Shown: positions 6,922-17,924 of the stretch, piece after piece
How the letters are laid out: every line of letters starts with the position of its first letter
How positions within the stretch are numbered: position 1 is the first letter of the stretch
Source of the DNA: Salinispora fenicalii
Lineage (GTDB): Bacteria; Actinomycetota; Actinomycetes; Mycobacteriales; Micromonosporaceae
Reading direction: 5' to 3'
Assembly (NCBI RefSeq): GCF_000514815.1
Contig: NZ_AZWQ01000019.1
Span: forward strand, 149,925-213,924
DNA: 64,000 bases
Program-made: the position numbers and the translations under genes
The notes under the pieces: generated by a model
The model's database searches: none
Seen by the model: only the letters and a program-made list of their open reading frames with translations
Told to the model about the DNA's origin: nothing

Positions 6922-8133
6922 TTATCGTGTCCCCCGCAATCCGGTCGAGCGGAGCAACGCCGAGTCAATCAGGGATCTGGTCGTGTCGACCGCATCCGGC
7001 CAGTGGCCGACGTAAGTGTTCAGTGTGATCGTTGGCGTGGTGTGGCCCAACGCGAGCTGGACAGTCTTCACGCTCGCCCCACCGTGAATCAGCACCGTGG
7101 CATAGTAGTGCCGCAGCGAATCAAACCTGGTCCCCTTCGGCAGGCCGGCCTCGGCCACGGCCAGCGGCCAACGGTGCGACCAGCTGTTGCGATTGATCGG
7201 TGCCCCGTCGGTGTCCAGAAAGACCAGCTTGGCCAACCGGCGGACCGGCCGGCGCGGGTCTGTGTCGTCGTCGATCTCCACCTCGGTCACCGGGAACGCC
7301 TCGATGTGCCGGGAGAAAGCCTCGCCGACGACATCGCTCAGGTCCACGGTCCGCTTGCTTGTGGGCGTCTTCGGCGGGGCGAGAAACGGCTTGCGACCGG
7401 CGGTCACCTTGAGCTGCTGCACCACGCTGATCTTCCGGCGCAGAAAGTCGATGTGCTCCAGCTCCAGGCCCCACAACTCACCCTGCCGAAGCCCGGAACC
7501 GGCCGCGATGACCGGCTGAGCCTGGTAACGGCCCGGCCGGCCGTCGAACAAGGCAAACGCATCCGACAACGCGTACACCTGGGCACCTGTCGGCACCCAC
7601 AGGTCCGCCCGATCAACCTCTGGTAGCTGGATGCCCTGGCACGGGTTGAAGTCAATCACCCGGTCGATCGCCGCCGTGGTGAACATCGACACCAGGTAGG
7701 AGTAGACAACCCGAAGGGTGCTCGCCTCCAATACCCCGGACCGGTCTTTCACCCAGCTCTGCACGTTACTCGCCCGCACCCTGGCGATCGGCACCTTCCC
7801 CATGATCGGATAGACGTGGACCCGCAACGCCCGCTCGACCCGCTCCGCCGTCGAGTCCTGGTGCAACCGGCCCTTCCGCCATTCCTCGCCGTACGACTCC
7901 ACGGTGACCCGGTCGGCCGCCTGGTCGACATACACGCCACGGGATACATCAGCCCGCATCGTGGCATCGTGCCTCTCGGCATCCGGCTTCTTGGCAAAAA
8001 GCGCCTCGCGCTTGCGGCCGGCGTCATCGACGTACCGAACGCGCCAGCGTTTCCCACGGCCGTGCCGCTTGGACGGCACCCGTTCGCCGTCCGGGCCGCG
8101 CTTTGTCAAATACCAGAGATCGTCAACGGCCAT
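6922..8133 (-). CDS. tyrosine-type site-specific integrase
   Basis: A full-length 403-residue integrase. The N-terminal part (RWRVRYVDDAGRKREALF) is the arm-type DNA-binding region, followed by the core-binding helices (VTVESYGEEW to TLRVVYSYLV). The catalytic domain shows the Arg (GSGLRQGELWGLE), HxxR-like RFDSLRHYYATVLI, LALGHTTP and the nucleophile NTYVGHW. ATG 8133 is chosen over upstream starts because the frame above it is Arg/Ser-rich. The XRE gene upstream overlaps it by 11 bases. Its attachment site is not evident; it differs from the two integrase remnants nearby. Confidence 0.92.
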   Translation of the reverse strand: MAVDDLWYLTKRGPDGERVPSKRHGRGKRWRVRYVDDAGRKREALFAKKPDAERHDATMRADVSRGVYVDQAADRVTVESYGEEWRKGRLHQDSTAERVERALRVHVYPIMGKVPIARVRASNVQSWVKDRSGVLEASTLRVVYSYLVSMFTTAAIDRVIDFNPCQGIQLPEVDRADLWVPTGAQVYALSDAFALFDGRPGRYQAQPVIAAGSGLRQGELWGLELEHIDFLRRKISVVQQLKVTAGRKPFLAPPKTPTSKRTVDLSDVVGEAFSRHIEAFPVTEVEIDDDTDPRRPVRRLAKLVFLDTDGAPINRNSWSHRWPLAVAEAGLPKGTRFDSLRHYYATVLIHGGASVKTVQLALGHTTPTITLNTYVGHWPDAVDTTRSLIDSALLRSTGLRGTR

Positions 8134-8569
8134 CCCGGCCCACCTGATAGCGCTCCGGGGTCCATGGCCAGCCCGAGGGCGCTTGCCATTCCGCGTCGGG
8201 CACCTCGGAAAAGTACTGCTTCGGATCGACAGTGTCGATGATCGTCTGACCGCGAATCCATGCACGCACGGGCAGCGCAGGGATCGGTCCGCCGACAGGA
8301 ACCAGCTGATAAGGCGTGTCTTCGTTCGCGTCGATCGGCATGAGCAGGTGCACCGGTGCCACGTCGAGCACGTAGGCCAGCACCAGCCATTCCTCCACTG
8401 TGACGTACGAGCGGCGTCCGGATTCGAAGTTGGTGACGATCGACCTGTCCAACCTGGTGCCGAGCTTCGCTATCTCTTCGCCCAGGCGCTGCGCAGACCA
8501 GCCCCGGCCCTCCCGAAGTTCCTTGACGCGGTTTGCGATCGCGCGGTGCGGCGTGAGCAAATGTGTCAC
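8123..8569 (-). CDS. XRE-family regulator coupled to the integrase
   Basis: This 148-residue protein has an N-terminal helix-turn-helix (NRVKELREGRGWSAQRLGEEI, then DRSIVTNFESGRR) and a C-terminal half of unknown role rich in Pro and aromatics. It overlaps the integrase start by 11 bases, so the two are probably co-translated. The GTG at 8569 (or 8575) is used because the helix-turn-helix starts shortly after. Both candidate starts lie inside a 15-bp palindrome, which suggests autoregulation. It would control integrase expression in the resident element. Confidence 0.8.
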   Translation of the reverse strand: MTHLLTPHRAIANRVKELREGRGWSAQRLGEEIAKLGTRLDRSIVTNFESGRRSYVTVEEWLVLAYVLDVAPVHLLMPIDANEDTPYQLVPVGGPIPALPVRAWIRGQTIIDTVDPKQYFSEVPDAEWQAPSGWPWTPERYQVGRDGR

Positions 8570-8576
8570 GGACACA
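8562..8576. promoter_or_regulatory. palindromic operator candidate over the XRE start
   Basis: TGTGTC-ACG-GACACA is a perfect 6-3-6 inverted repeat that covers both candidate start codons of the XRE gene. A dimeric helix-turn-helix repressor bound here would block initiation. It is seen directly; the role is inferred. Confidence 0.5.
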
Positions 8577-8996
8577 CAATAGCTTGCCTGCTGGACACAG
8601 CCGCAACGCACGCTAACGTGCTCTCTGCATACGAGATTGAGCGTCAGAAGTGCAATCATGCGTGACAAACGCACCCTCGCCACGACGGCCAAGCGGGCCG
8701 CCGCCAAGGATGGCGACCCAGTAAAGATCATGAAGTCGCAGGAAGCGGTAGGGGTCGCCGGACAAGTCGTGGTGCCGGCATGGCCCCGGCTGACCACCAG
8801 CGACGCCGCTCCGGAAGCCTCATCACGCTGCTGGCCACTCGGGTCGCCGCCGGAGAGGGTGGGCCGGGCGCTCGGGTCGCCGCCGGAGAGGGTGGGCCGG
8901 GCGCTCGGGTCGCCGCCAGGAAGGGTGGACCGGGCGCTCGGGTCGCCCTTCGAACGGGCCTGGCGGCGACCGGACTCTCCGTTGGGCCCACCACGG
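8577..8996. other. gene-free stretch upstream of the XRE gene
   Basis: About 420 bases contain the promoter region of the XRE-integrase pair and, from 8840, a 33-bp tandem repeat. I find no frame here that looks like a protein with family features. Confidence 0.5.
8840..8949. repeat. 33-bp tandem repeat, about 3.3 copies
   Basis: The unit starts CGGGTCGCCGCCGGAGAGGG and ends GGGCGCT. Copies at 8840-8872 and 8873-8905 are identical, 8906-8938 has a few changes, and a partial copy follows. It lies just past the stop codon of the SDR gene. Confidence 0.85.
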
Positions 8997-9716
8997 TCAG
9001 CGCTGCGGGCCTACGACCTGCTCGAAACGAAACTCCCGGATGAAGCAGTCCCGCGGCTGACTGACCGCGAAGAGCACGCAGTCCACAACAGATCGTGCGG
9101 TCAGGTCGTCGGATGCCGCCCGTGGACCGTGTTGCACGAAGTCCGGTGGGAAGAGGGAGATGACTCGAATTCCTTCGGCCCGTAGTCGATGGGACATGAT
9201 CTCGGCGAAGCCGGCCTGGGCGTGCTTGGCGGCGTAGAAGGCGGGATGGGCTGCCGAACGGTGGTGGCCGACCTCGCCGCAGGCAGAGATCATGTTGACG
9301 ATGTCCGGCCGCGTTGACGCTCGCAGTAGCGCCAGCAGGTGTTTGGTCAGCAGAACCGTACCGGTCGCGGCGCCGCTGATCGTGGCGATGATGTGGTCAT
9401 CCTCGACGTCGCCGAGGTCCGCACCGGGCAGGTAGCCAGCACCGTTGTTGACCAGGACGTCGAGGTGGTCGGTACGCTCGGCCAGCGCCGCCGCGAACGC
9501 GCGTACCGAGTTGGGGCTGGTCAGGTCACAGCCGAAGGCCTCGCCGCTCCCCCGCCCCCGCTGTCGGATTATTTCCGTGGTGCGTCTGGCTGCCGCCTCG
9601 TCGCGGGCGGAGACAAACACCTGCGCGCCGTGCTCAGCGAAGGCGGTCGCCAGGAGGCGTCCGGAGTCGCGCCCGGCGCCGGTAACAGCAACCCGTAGTC
9701 CGTCGAGATTCACCAC
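8997..9716 (-). CDS. short-chain dehydrogenase/reductase
   Basis: A 239-residue classical SDR. The cofactor loop TGAGRDSG lies at about residues 12-19, NNGAG near 90, a Ser in MISACGE near 145, and the catalytic Tyr/Lys in FYAAKHAQ. The loop after the first strand (SARDEAAARR) with its Arg suggests NADP(H). Substrate is unknown. The lack of the common SYS triad motif and the FPPDFVQHGP stretch make it a divergent member. Tandem repeats with similar periods flank the gene on both sides. Confidence 0.85.
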   Translation of the reverse strand: MVNLDGLRVAVTGAGRDSGRLLATAFAEHGAQVFVSARDEAAARRTTEIIRQRGRGSGEAFGCDLTSPNSVRAFAAALAERTDHLDVLVNNGAGYLPGADLGDVEDDHIIATISGAATGTVLLTKHLLALLRASTRPDIVNMISACGEVGHHRSAAHPAFYAAKHAQAGFAEIMSHRLRAEGIRVISLFPPDFVQHGPRAASDDLTARSVVDCVLFAVSQPRDCFIREFRFEQVVGPQR

Positions 9717-9863
9717 AAGATCAGAGCAGTTGAAGCTGACTTGATGTCAAGAGTGGGGTCACCTGCGGTGCCCCTCGGATGCGCCCGTGCCTGGTCCGGA
9801 GCATGAAAGCTGACAACGGGGGAAGAAGCGATCCCGGCGATGGTCGCGAAGGGTGACCAGCCG

Positions 9864-9931
9864 GAAGGGCGACGGACCGGGAAGAATGACGGGTCGCGAA
9901 GGGCGACGAACCGGGAAGACTGACGGGCCGG
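9864..9931. repeat. 34-bp tandem repeat, two copies
   Basis: The unit GAAGGGCGACGGACCGGGAA followed by a 14-base tail occurs at 9864-9897 and 9898-9931 with four differences; a degraded part-copy precedes it. It sits in the upstream region shared by the SDR and the DUF1275 gene. Confidence 0.75.
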
Positions 9932-9944
9932 GAAAGGCAGCCGG

Positions 9945-10826
9945 ATGCGGGGGGCGGGAGCGCAGGACGCGAAGTTCGGCCACCCGGACCTGTCGCACCG
10001 GGCTGTGGCGCGTCTCCTCGTCGTACTCTCCGCCTCCTCCGGCTGCCTCGACGTGTTCTGTGTGACACAGCTCGGCGGGTTCTTCGCCAGCGTGATCACC
10101 GGCAATCTGGTCCAGCTCGGGCACAATCTCGTCGCCGTCGATCCTCGCCTGCTCAGTGGCGGGTCCGTTGCGGTCGGCGGCTACGCGGTCGGTGTGGCCG
10201 GCGGCACCCTACCGCTGCGTCACGCCGGGTTGGGCTGGCGTTCCCGTACCCACGTGGTAACCGCGGCCCAGGTGCTGATCCTGGTCGGGGTGGCGGGTGG
10301 CTGGTGGGCCACCGGAGGGCAGCCCGGCTACCCCGCCTCCCTGGTTCTACTCTTCGGCGCCGCGACGGCCAGCGGGATACAGAGCGTGGTGACGATCAGC
10401 TCCGGAATACCCCACGCCACCACGACGTACCTCACCGGATCGCTCACCTCCATCGTGCGGGGGGTGGTCTTCGACCCGCACCGGTTCGCGGCGGGTGCGG
10501 CCGGCGTGACCCGGTTGGTGGGGCTTCTCGGCGGCGCGGTGCTCGGCGCGGTGGTACTGCGGGTCGCGCCGCTCTGGGCGCCGGCACTCGCCGCGGCACT
10601 GGTGGCCTCGGTCCTGGCCACTGCGATCGCCATCAGCCGGTCACGCCGCCGGCTGCCGTCGCGCTCACCGAGCGAAGACGAGCAGTCACCAGGCGAAGAC
10701 GAGCGTTCACCGGGCGAAGATGAGCAGCAGGATCACCGTGAGGATCGCGCTGATCAGCACCGAGCCGAGGCAGCCAAGGCGGTTGGAGAAGAAGACGAAC
10801 ACGGAGGTCGTGGTACCCACCGCTGA
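9945..10826 (+). CDS. DUF1275 (YoaK-type) membrane protein with acidic tail
   Basis: A polytopic membrane protein of the YoaK/DUF1275 family. Signatures are SGCLDVFCVTQLGGFFASVITGNLVQLG in the first helices, and ASGIQSVVTI followed by TTYLTGSLTSIV later. The function of the family is unknown. GAAAGG precedes ATG 9945. After the last helix a 60-residue hydrophilic tail contains three near-identical SPSEDEQ/SPGEDER/SPGEDEQ repeats and runs in antisense across a small gene on the other strand. The tail is unusual for the family, which normally ends shortly after the last helix. Confidence 0.8.
   Translation: MRGAGAQDAKFGHPDLSHRAVARLLVVLSASSGCLDVFCVTQLGGFFASVITGNLVQLGHNLVAVDPRLLSGGSVAVGGYAVGVAGGTLPLRHAGLGWRSRTHVVTAAQVLILVGVAGGWWATGGQPGYPASLVLLFGAATASGIQSVVTISSGIPHATTTYLTGSLTSIVRGVVFDPHRFAAGAAGVTRLVGLLGGAVLGAVVLRVAPLWAPALAAALVASVLATAIAISRSRRRLPSRSPSEDEQSPGEDERSPGEDEQQDHREDRADQHRAEAAKAVGEEDEHGGRGTHR
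10707..10820 (-). CDS. small membrane protein, 37 aa, antisense to the DUF1275 tail
   Basis: From GTG 10820 the minus strand encodes a short polar start, then SVFVFFSNRLGCLGSVLISA and a second hydrophobic run ending LLLIFAR, then TGA. The FxSNRLGCLGS motif followed by one hydrophobic helix resembles a tiny membrane protein I have seen in many actinobacterial genomes, annotated only as hypothetical. It lies completely inside the opposite-strand tail of the DUF1275 gene. No strong ribosome binding site is visible. Confidence 0.6.
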   Translation of the reverse strand: MGTTTSVFVFFSNRLGCLGSVLISAILTVILLLIFAR

Positions 10827-10905
10827 CTGGTTCAGGCACCGACTTGCGCCACGGCGGCCAGGACCTGGGCCGCACCGGAGGAGCCGGTGCCTGAACTCAG
10901 CCGAG

Positions 10906-11775
10906 TCAGCGGTACTGGATCGGGCCGGCGCTACCGGCCATCTGCTCCAGCCGGGCGACCCGCTCCTCCATCCGGGGGTGGGTGGAGAAGAGCGCCGCCA
11001 TGCCGCCGCCCTTGAACGGGTTGTCGATCATCAGGTGGGCGGCGCTGGTGAGCTGTCCCTGCGGCGGCAACGGACGCGCCTGGGTGCCCTTGTGAATCTT
11101 CCGAAGGGCGCTGGCCAACGCCAACGGATCTCGGGTGAGCTGGGCGCCGGAGGCGTCCGCCTGGAATTCGCGGCTACGGCCGATCGCAAGCTGGATCAGC
11201 GTGGCGGCGATCGGTCCCAGGATGATGGTCAACAGCAGCACCACCGGGTTGCGCCCCTCCTCGTCGTCACCCCCGAGCCGGATGAAGAACGCCAGGTTGG
11301 CCAGGGCGGTGATGATGCCGGCCAGGCCGGCGGCCACGCTGGAAATGAGAATGTCCCGGTTGTAGACGTGCGACAACTCGTGCCCGATGACCCCACGCAG
11401 CTCGCGATAGTCGAGGATCTCGACGATCCCCTGGGTGACACAGACGGCCGCGTTCTGCGGGTTCCGACCGGTCGCGAATGCGTTGGGCTGTCTGGTCGGG
11501 CTTACGTAGAGCCGGGGCATCGGTTGCCGGGCCTCGCCGGCCAGTTCCCGCACCATCTGGTAGAGCTCGGGGAACTGTGCCTCACTGACCGGTTGGGCCC
11601 GCATCGCGCGCAGCGCGAGCTTGTCGGAGTAGAAGTAGCTGACGCCGTTCATCCCCAGCGAGATGACGACGGCGATGACCAGTCCGCCACTGCCGCCGAA
11701 CCAGTAGCCCACCGCCAGGATCAGGGCGGTGAGCAGGCCGAGCAGCGCGGCGGTCTTCAGACGGTTATGGTGCAC
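10906..11775 (-). CDS. htpX: zinc metalloprotease HtpX
   Basis: A 289-residue M48 membrane protease. Two hydrophobic helices open the protein ([39 protein letters not shown]), then [11 protein letters not shown] supplies the HExxH-type zinc site and [11 protein letters not shown] the third ligand Glu. Further helices lie between. HtpX degrades misfolded membrane proteins with its catalytic domain on the cytosolic side. The GTG at 11775 is preferred because AAGGAG lies 5 bases before it. It is downstream of, and on the same strand as, the nuo genes but about 120 bases away. Confidence 0.93.
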   Translation of the reverse strand: MHHNRLKTAALLGLLTALILAVGYWFGGSGGLVIAVVISLGMNGVSYFYSDKLALRAMRAQPVSEAQFPELYQMVRELAGEARQPMPRLYVSPTRQPNAFATGRNPQNAAVCVTQGIVEILDYRELRGVIGHELSHVYNRDILISSVAAGLAGIITALANLAFFIRLGGDDEEGRNPVVLLLTIILGPIAATLIQLAIGRSREFQADASGAQLTRDPLALASALRKIHKGTQARPLPPQGQLTSAAHLMIDNPFKGGGMAALFSTHPRMEERVARLEQMAGSAGPIQYR

Positions 11776-11896
11776 GGTCACTCCTTCGGTGCGCGGACCG
11801 CGTCGATCCGCTGACCGGTTCAACACCACCGGTACCCGTCAACCATCCGTCATATGGCTGTGAAATGCCTGGTAACGAGGGGTGCAGGCCGCTGGG

Positions 11897-13480
11897 TCAG
11901 CGGGCGGCGAGGTCGAGCACGAGCTGCGGGGCGAAGCCGACCACCAGCGCCACGACCGTCGCCGCCGCCAGGACCACCGCGACTGGCTTGGCCCGGACCA
12001 GCACCGCTGTCGGATCGGCTGGCACCACCGCCGGACCGGTCGCGACCGCTGCCGGGTCGGTCGCCGCCACCACCGGGTTGGCCGCCGTCGGACCCCTCAC
12101 CGCCGCCGGGTCGGTCGGTACCGCTGCCGGCCGGTCGGTGGACCAGAGCCCGGCGACGACCCGCAGGTAGTAGGCCAGGCCGAGCACCGCGTTGACCGCC
12201 ACCACCAGGGCGAGCCAGCCGGCACCGCCGTCGAGCAGCGACCGGACCACGGTGACCTTGGCGAAGAGCCCGGCGAGGCCGGGCGGCAGACCGGCGAGAC
12301 CGACCAGTGCCAGCGCCAGCCCCACCGCCGCCCAGGGCCGGCGCCGGGCCGCGCCCCGCAACTCGTCGAGAGTGCCGCCGTCCGCGCCCGCCGGTCGCAG
12401 TGCGACCACGGCCGCGAACGCCGCCAGCTCCAGGAGCACGAAGAAGACCGTGTACGCCACCGCTGCCGCGTACGCGGCGGCACGGGCGTCAGCGGTCCGG
12501 CCCGCGGCGAGGGCCAGCGCGCCGAGCGGCGCGAGGATGTAGCCCGCCTGGGCCACCGAGGACCAGGCGAGCAGCCGTACGGTGCGGCGCTGGCGCAGCG
12601 CCACCAGGTTACCGACGGTCATGGTCAACACCGCGAGCAGCGCGAGCACCGGGCCGGTGATCCGGGCCGGCAGTGCGTGCTGCACCACCGCGAGCAGGGC
12701 CACCACCCCGCCGAGCTTCGAGACCGTGGAGAGGTACGCGGCCACCGGCAGCGGTGCGCCGTCGTAGGTGGTGGGCGCCCAGGCGTGGAAGGGCACCGCC
12801 GCCACCTTGACCGTCAGCCCCACCACGACCAGCGCCACGGCGACCGTGGTCAGCGGGATGTCAAGGAGCTCCGGCTGCTCGGCGAAGAGCACCCCGAGCC
12901 GGCCGAGGTGCAGCGCGCCGGTGGACGCGTAGAGCAGGGCCGCCCCGAGCAGGGTTAGCGTCGTGGCGACCACGCTGACCACGAAGAAGGTCACCGCCGC
13001 CTCGATGCTGGCCAGGTTGCCCCGGCGCAGGCCCACCAGGACGTACAGCGGAAGGGTTAGCGTCTCCAACGCCACGATCAGGGTGATCAGGTCACCGGCC
13101 GCACCGAGCGCAACCCCACCGGTCATCGACGCGGCGAGTAGGAAACAGTACTCGCCCACCGGCGTCGCCCCGGCCCGCAGCAGCGGCCCGGAGAGCCCCA
13201 GCACCCCCAGGGTGAGCAGCGCGACGAGTACGGCGACCAGGGCCGCCCGGCCACCGAAGACGTACGAGCAGTCGGCGCCGACGCAGAACGTACGACGTTC
13301 GCCGCCTCCACCGACGAAGATCGCGCCGGTGGCCGTGGCGAGCGCACCGAGCGCGGCGGCGGAGACGGTGACCCGCGCCCGGGCCACCAGCAGGTCGGCG
13401 AGGAGCACCAGCACCGCCGTCCCGGCGGCCAGGTACGCCGGCAGCAGCGCCACGTTGTCGACGATCTGCACCATGCTCAT
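11897..13480 (-). CDS. nuoN: NADH-quinone oxidoreductase subunit N, second copy set
   Basis: A 527-residue antiporter-like subunit of complex I with the conserved LITLIVALETLTLPLYVLVG helix and the KVAAVPFHAWAPTTYDGAP motif (transmembrane Lys/His of the proton channel). Near the C-terminus, about residues 430-490, it carries a repetitive Val/Pro/Thr/Asp insertion (TDPAAV, ATDPAAVATGPAV) not usual in NuoN. ATG 13480 has GGAGG seven bases upstream; nuoM ends 20 bases before. It ends the nuoI-N run and would pump protons in the membrane arm. Confidence 0.92.
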   Translation of the reverse strand: MSMVQIVDNVALLPAYLAAGTAVLVLLADLLVARARVTVSAAALGALATATGAIFVGGGGERRTFCVGADCSYVFGGRAALVAVLVALLTLGVLGLSGPLLRAGATPVGEYCFLLAASMTGGVALGAAGDLITLIVALETLTLPLYVLVGLRRGNLASIEAAVTFFVVSVVATTLTLLGAALLYASTGALHLGRLGVLFAEQPELLDIPLTTVAVALVVVGLTVKVAAVPFHAWAPTTYDGAPLPVAAYLSTVSKLGGVVALLAVVQHALPARITGPVLALLAVLTMTVGNLVALRQRRTVRLLAWSSVAQAGYILAPLGALALAAGRTADARAAAYAAAVAYTVFFVLLELAAFAAVVALRPAGADGGTLDELRGAARRRPWAAVGLALALVGLAGLPPGLAGLFAKVTVVRSLLDGGAGWLALVVAVNAVLGLAYYLRVVAGLWSTDRPAAVPTDPAAVRGPTAANPVVAATDPAAVATGPAVVPADPTAVLVRAKPVAVVLAAATVVALVVGFAPQLVLDLAAR

Positions 13481-13499
13481 GCCCGAACCTCCACCCAGC

Positions 13500-15007
<1,508 letters not shown>

Positions 15008-15011
<4 letters not shown>

Positions 15012-16957
15012 GCGTCGCCTCCGATCAGCACCGCCGCCAGCCCGATGAGCAGTGCGCCGGCCAGCACGCCGGCTGCGGCCCGGGGCAGCGTGGCGCGGTG
15101 CCACGCCGCCAGCCCGCCCCCCAGCCACCAGGCGACCCGACCGCTGCCGGTGACCGCACCGTCCACCACCACCTCGTCGGCGGTACGCGCGCCAGCGGCG
15201 AGCCGGCCGATCGGGCGTACCACCAGGGTCTGCTGGAGGTCGTCGAGCCAGAACGCGCGGGCGGAGAGCGGTCGCAGCGGACCCAGCAGCACGGCCGGGT
15301 CACCGGCCGGATCTCGCCGCCAGCGGGCCCAGGCGAGCCCCGCCCCGAGCGCCAGTAGAGCGAGCGGCAGCAGCACGGTCGGGCCGAAGTGCACCAGCGG
15401 ATCGGCGGGCAGCAGCTCCGCGGGGCGCTCCCGAGTGGCCGGCCCGTACGGTTCGAGCCACCCGGCGAAGGTTCCGGAGAATCCGGCCAGACCGAGCAGC
15501 GCCGCCGGGACGGTCAGCAGCAGCACCGGCCAGCGCAGCACCGCGGGCGGGTCGTGTGGCTGAGGCAGCGGGCTGCGGGGCGCGCCGAAGAAGGTACGCA
15601 GCAGCAGCCGGGTGGCGTACCCGGCGGTGAGGGCGACTCCGGCCAGCCCGGCCAGCCAGACCGACCAGCCCACCCAGGCCGGCGCGGGGCCGCCGTGCCG
15701 GGCGGCTTCCTCGGCGGCGTACAGCACGGAGTCCTTGCTGAAGAAGCCGGACAGCGGCGGCAGCCCGGCCAGCGCGCCGAGGCCGACCAGCATGGACCAG
15801 AAGGTCACCGGCATCGTGCGGCGCAGGCCACCGAGCTGGGACATCAGCGCGGTACCCGCGGCGTGGATCACCGCCCCGGCGGCGAGGAAGAGCAGCGCCT
15901 TGAAGGCGGCGTGGGTGAGCAGGTGGAACAGGGCCGCCGCGGGTGCGCCCACGGCCAGCGCGCCGGTCAGGTAGCCCAGCTGGGAGACCGTTGACCAGGC
16001 GAGGACCCGCTTGAGGTCGTCCTGGGCGATGGCGGCGAACGCGCCGAGCAGCAGGGTGATCGAGGCCAGCACACCGAGCACCGCCAGGGCGACCGGCACC
16101 TGCACGAAGAGAGGGAAGAGCCGGGCGACGACGTAGACCCCGGCGGCCACCATGGTCGCCGCGTGGATCAGCGCGGAGATCGGGGTGGGGCCGGCCATCG
16201 CGTCGGGCAGCCAGGTGTGCAGCGGGAACTGGGCGCTCTTGCCGGCCACCCCGGCGAGCAACAGCAGGCAGGCGGCGGTGAGCAGACCGGTGGCGTGGTC
16301 GTGGCCGAGCACGTCGGCGATCCGGAAGCTGCCCGCGGAGACGCCGAGCAGCGCGATCCCGAGCAGGAAACCGACGTCACCCACCCGGGTTACCAGGAAG
16401 GCCTTCATCGCGGCGCCGGGTGCTGCGGGCAGCCGTCGCTCATGGGCGATCAAAAGGTACGAGCAGAGGCCCATCACCTCCCAGCCGACCAGCAGCAGGA
16501 TGAGGTCTCCGGCGACCACCACCAGCAGCATCGCGGCGGTGAAGAGGCTGATCTGGGCCGCGTACGGCGGGTAGCGGTGGTCGACGTCCACCTCGTCGTG
16601 TGGGCCGTTCCGGAGGTAGCCGATCGAGTAGACCTGCACCGCGAGGGCCACCGCGGCGACGGCGACCGCCACCAGCGCCACCGTCGAGTCCAGCCGGACG
16701 CCGAGGGTGACCGTCAGGTCGCCGAAGTCGATCCAGGTCCGGGTGGCCTCGGCCGGTGCGTCGAGGGTGGCCAGCAGCGCGACCGCGAGAAGTAACGACA
16801 GGGCCGCGCCGGTCGTCCCGAGCGTGATCGCCGCCCGACGGGCCCGCTGCCGCGCCGCACCGGCTTGCGGGGACGCCGGCGGCAGCAGGAGCCCGAGCAG
16901 GCCGGTCACCAGGGGTACGGCCGGCAGCAGCGTGCCGAGCAGGGTGGGCGTGCTCAC
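15008..16957 (-). CDS. nuoL: NADH-quinone oxidoreductase subunit L, second copy set
   Basis: A 649-residue NuoL. It has the N-terminal helices, YSIGYLRNGPHDEVDVDHRY, LLLLVGWEVMGLCSYLLI, the KSAQFPLHTWLPDAMAGPTP channel signature and KRVLAWSTVSQLGYL. The C-terminal part provides the long lateral helix region. A GTG at 16957 starts the protein and overlaps the nuoK stop (GTGA). It is the distal proton pump of complex I. Confidence 0.94.
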
Positions 16958-17364
16958 CGGTCTGCCTCCCCAGGGGTGGCCGCCGCGGCGGGCGGGGGTG
17001 CCGACGGCTCGGCCGGAGAGTTCGGCGACGGGGCCTCGGTCGGGGAGTTCGGCGACGACGGCTCGGCCAGCGGCACCTCGTCCACGGCCACGCTGGCGCG
17101 CAGCCGGTAGAGCTGCAGCACGATGGCCAGCCCGACGCCCACCTCAGCAGCGGCCAGCACGATCACGAACAGCGCGAAGACCTGGCCGCCGTGCGGCAGC
17201 TGGGATCGAACGGTGGTGTCGGCGGTGACCAGGATCAGGTTCACCGCGTTCAGCATCAACTCGACCGCGATCAGCACCAGGATGGCGTTGCGCCGGCGCA
17301 GCACCCCGTACGTGCCGAGCCCGAACAGCAGGGCGGCGGTGACGTAGGGGATGACCGGCCTCAC
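16954..17364 (-). CDS. nuoK: NADH-quinone oxidoreductase subunit K, second copy set, with Pro-rich tail
   Basis: The first 95 residues are a normal NuoK: three helices with LIAVELMLNAVNLILV carrying the conserved membrane Glu, and FVIVLAAAEVGVGLAIVLQLYR with the second. A 40-residue tail with repeated SPNSPTEAPSPNSPAEPS follows and is not part of the family. The GTG at 17364 overlaps the nuoJ stop (GTGA). Confidence 0.93.
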   Translation of the reverse strand: MRPVIPYVTAALLFGLGTYGVLRRRNAILVLIAVELMLNAVNLILVTADTTVRSQLPHGGQVFALFVIVLAAAEVGVGLAIVLQLYRLRASVAVDEVPLAEPSSPNSPTEAPSPNSPAEPSAPPPAAAATPGEADR

Positions 17365-17924
17365 CGGGACCGCCTGCCCTCGGCGGAGGTGTCGCCCGCT
17401 GCGCTGTCGCCGGCCTGGTCCACCGGCGACCGTCCGATGTCCGGGCGGGACAGGATGATCGCCCCCACCAGGGCGGCGAGCAGCAGCACCGAGAGCACCT
17501 CGAAGGGCAGCACCCAGCTGCCGAAGATCTGCTCCCCGATCCGTTCGGCGCTACCCGCCGTGGGCAGCGGCACCGACGACCATCGGTACGCGTCCACCAG
17601 CAGCGCGGCCAGCCCGAGCCCGGCGCCGCCGCCGATCAGCGCGGCCGGCCAGCCCGGTCGGTCCAGATCGGTGGAGGCGCCGATCGGAGCACGGGTGAGC
17701 ATCACCGCGAAGAGCAGCAGCACCACCACCGCCCCCACGTAGATCAGCACCTGCACCCAGGCGACCAGTTCGGCGGTGAGGACCAGGTACATCCCGGCCA
17801 CGGCGGCGAGGCAGAGCACCAGGTAGAGGCCGGCCCGGACCAGGTGTCGGGTGGCCACCGCCAGGGCACCGGAACCGACTGCCAGCGCGCCAAGGGCGAG
17901 CAGCAGCGCGTCGGTGCCGGTCAC
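17361..17924 (-). CDS. nuoJ: NADH-quinone oxidoreductase subunit J, second copy set
   Basis: A 187-residue NuoJ with the first helices ([17 protein letters not shown]), the conserved [30 protein letters not shown] core and a C-terminal helix [23 protein letters not shown] 17924 overlaps the nuoI stop by four bases. A polar tail follows, ending near SAEGRRSR. NuoJ links the quinone region to the antiporter subunits. Confidence 0.93.
   Translation of the reverse strand: MTGTDALLLALGALAVGSGALAVATRHLVRAGLYLVLCLAAVAGMYLVLTAELVAWVQVLIYVGAVVVLLLFAVMLTRAPIGASTDLDRPGWPAALIGGGAGLGLAALLVDAYRWSSVPLPTAGSAERIGEQIFGSWVLPFEVLSVLLLAALVGAIILSRPDIGRSPVDQAGDSAAGDTSAEGRRSR

Noticed and set aside
8840..8949. CRISPR array
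   Set aside because: The units are directly adjacent 33-bp copies with no variable spacers, and no cas-like gene is in the window.
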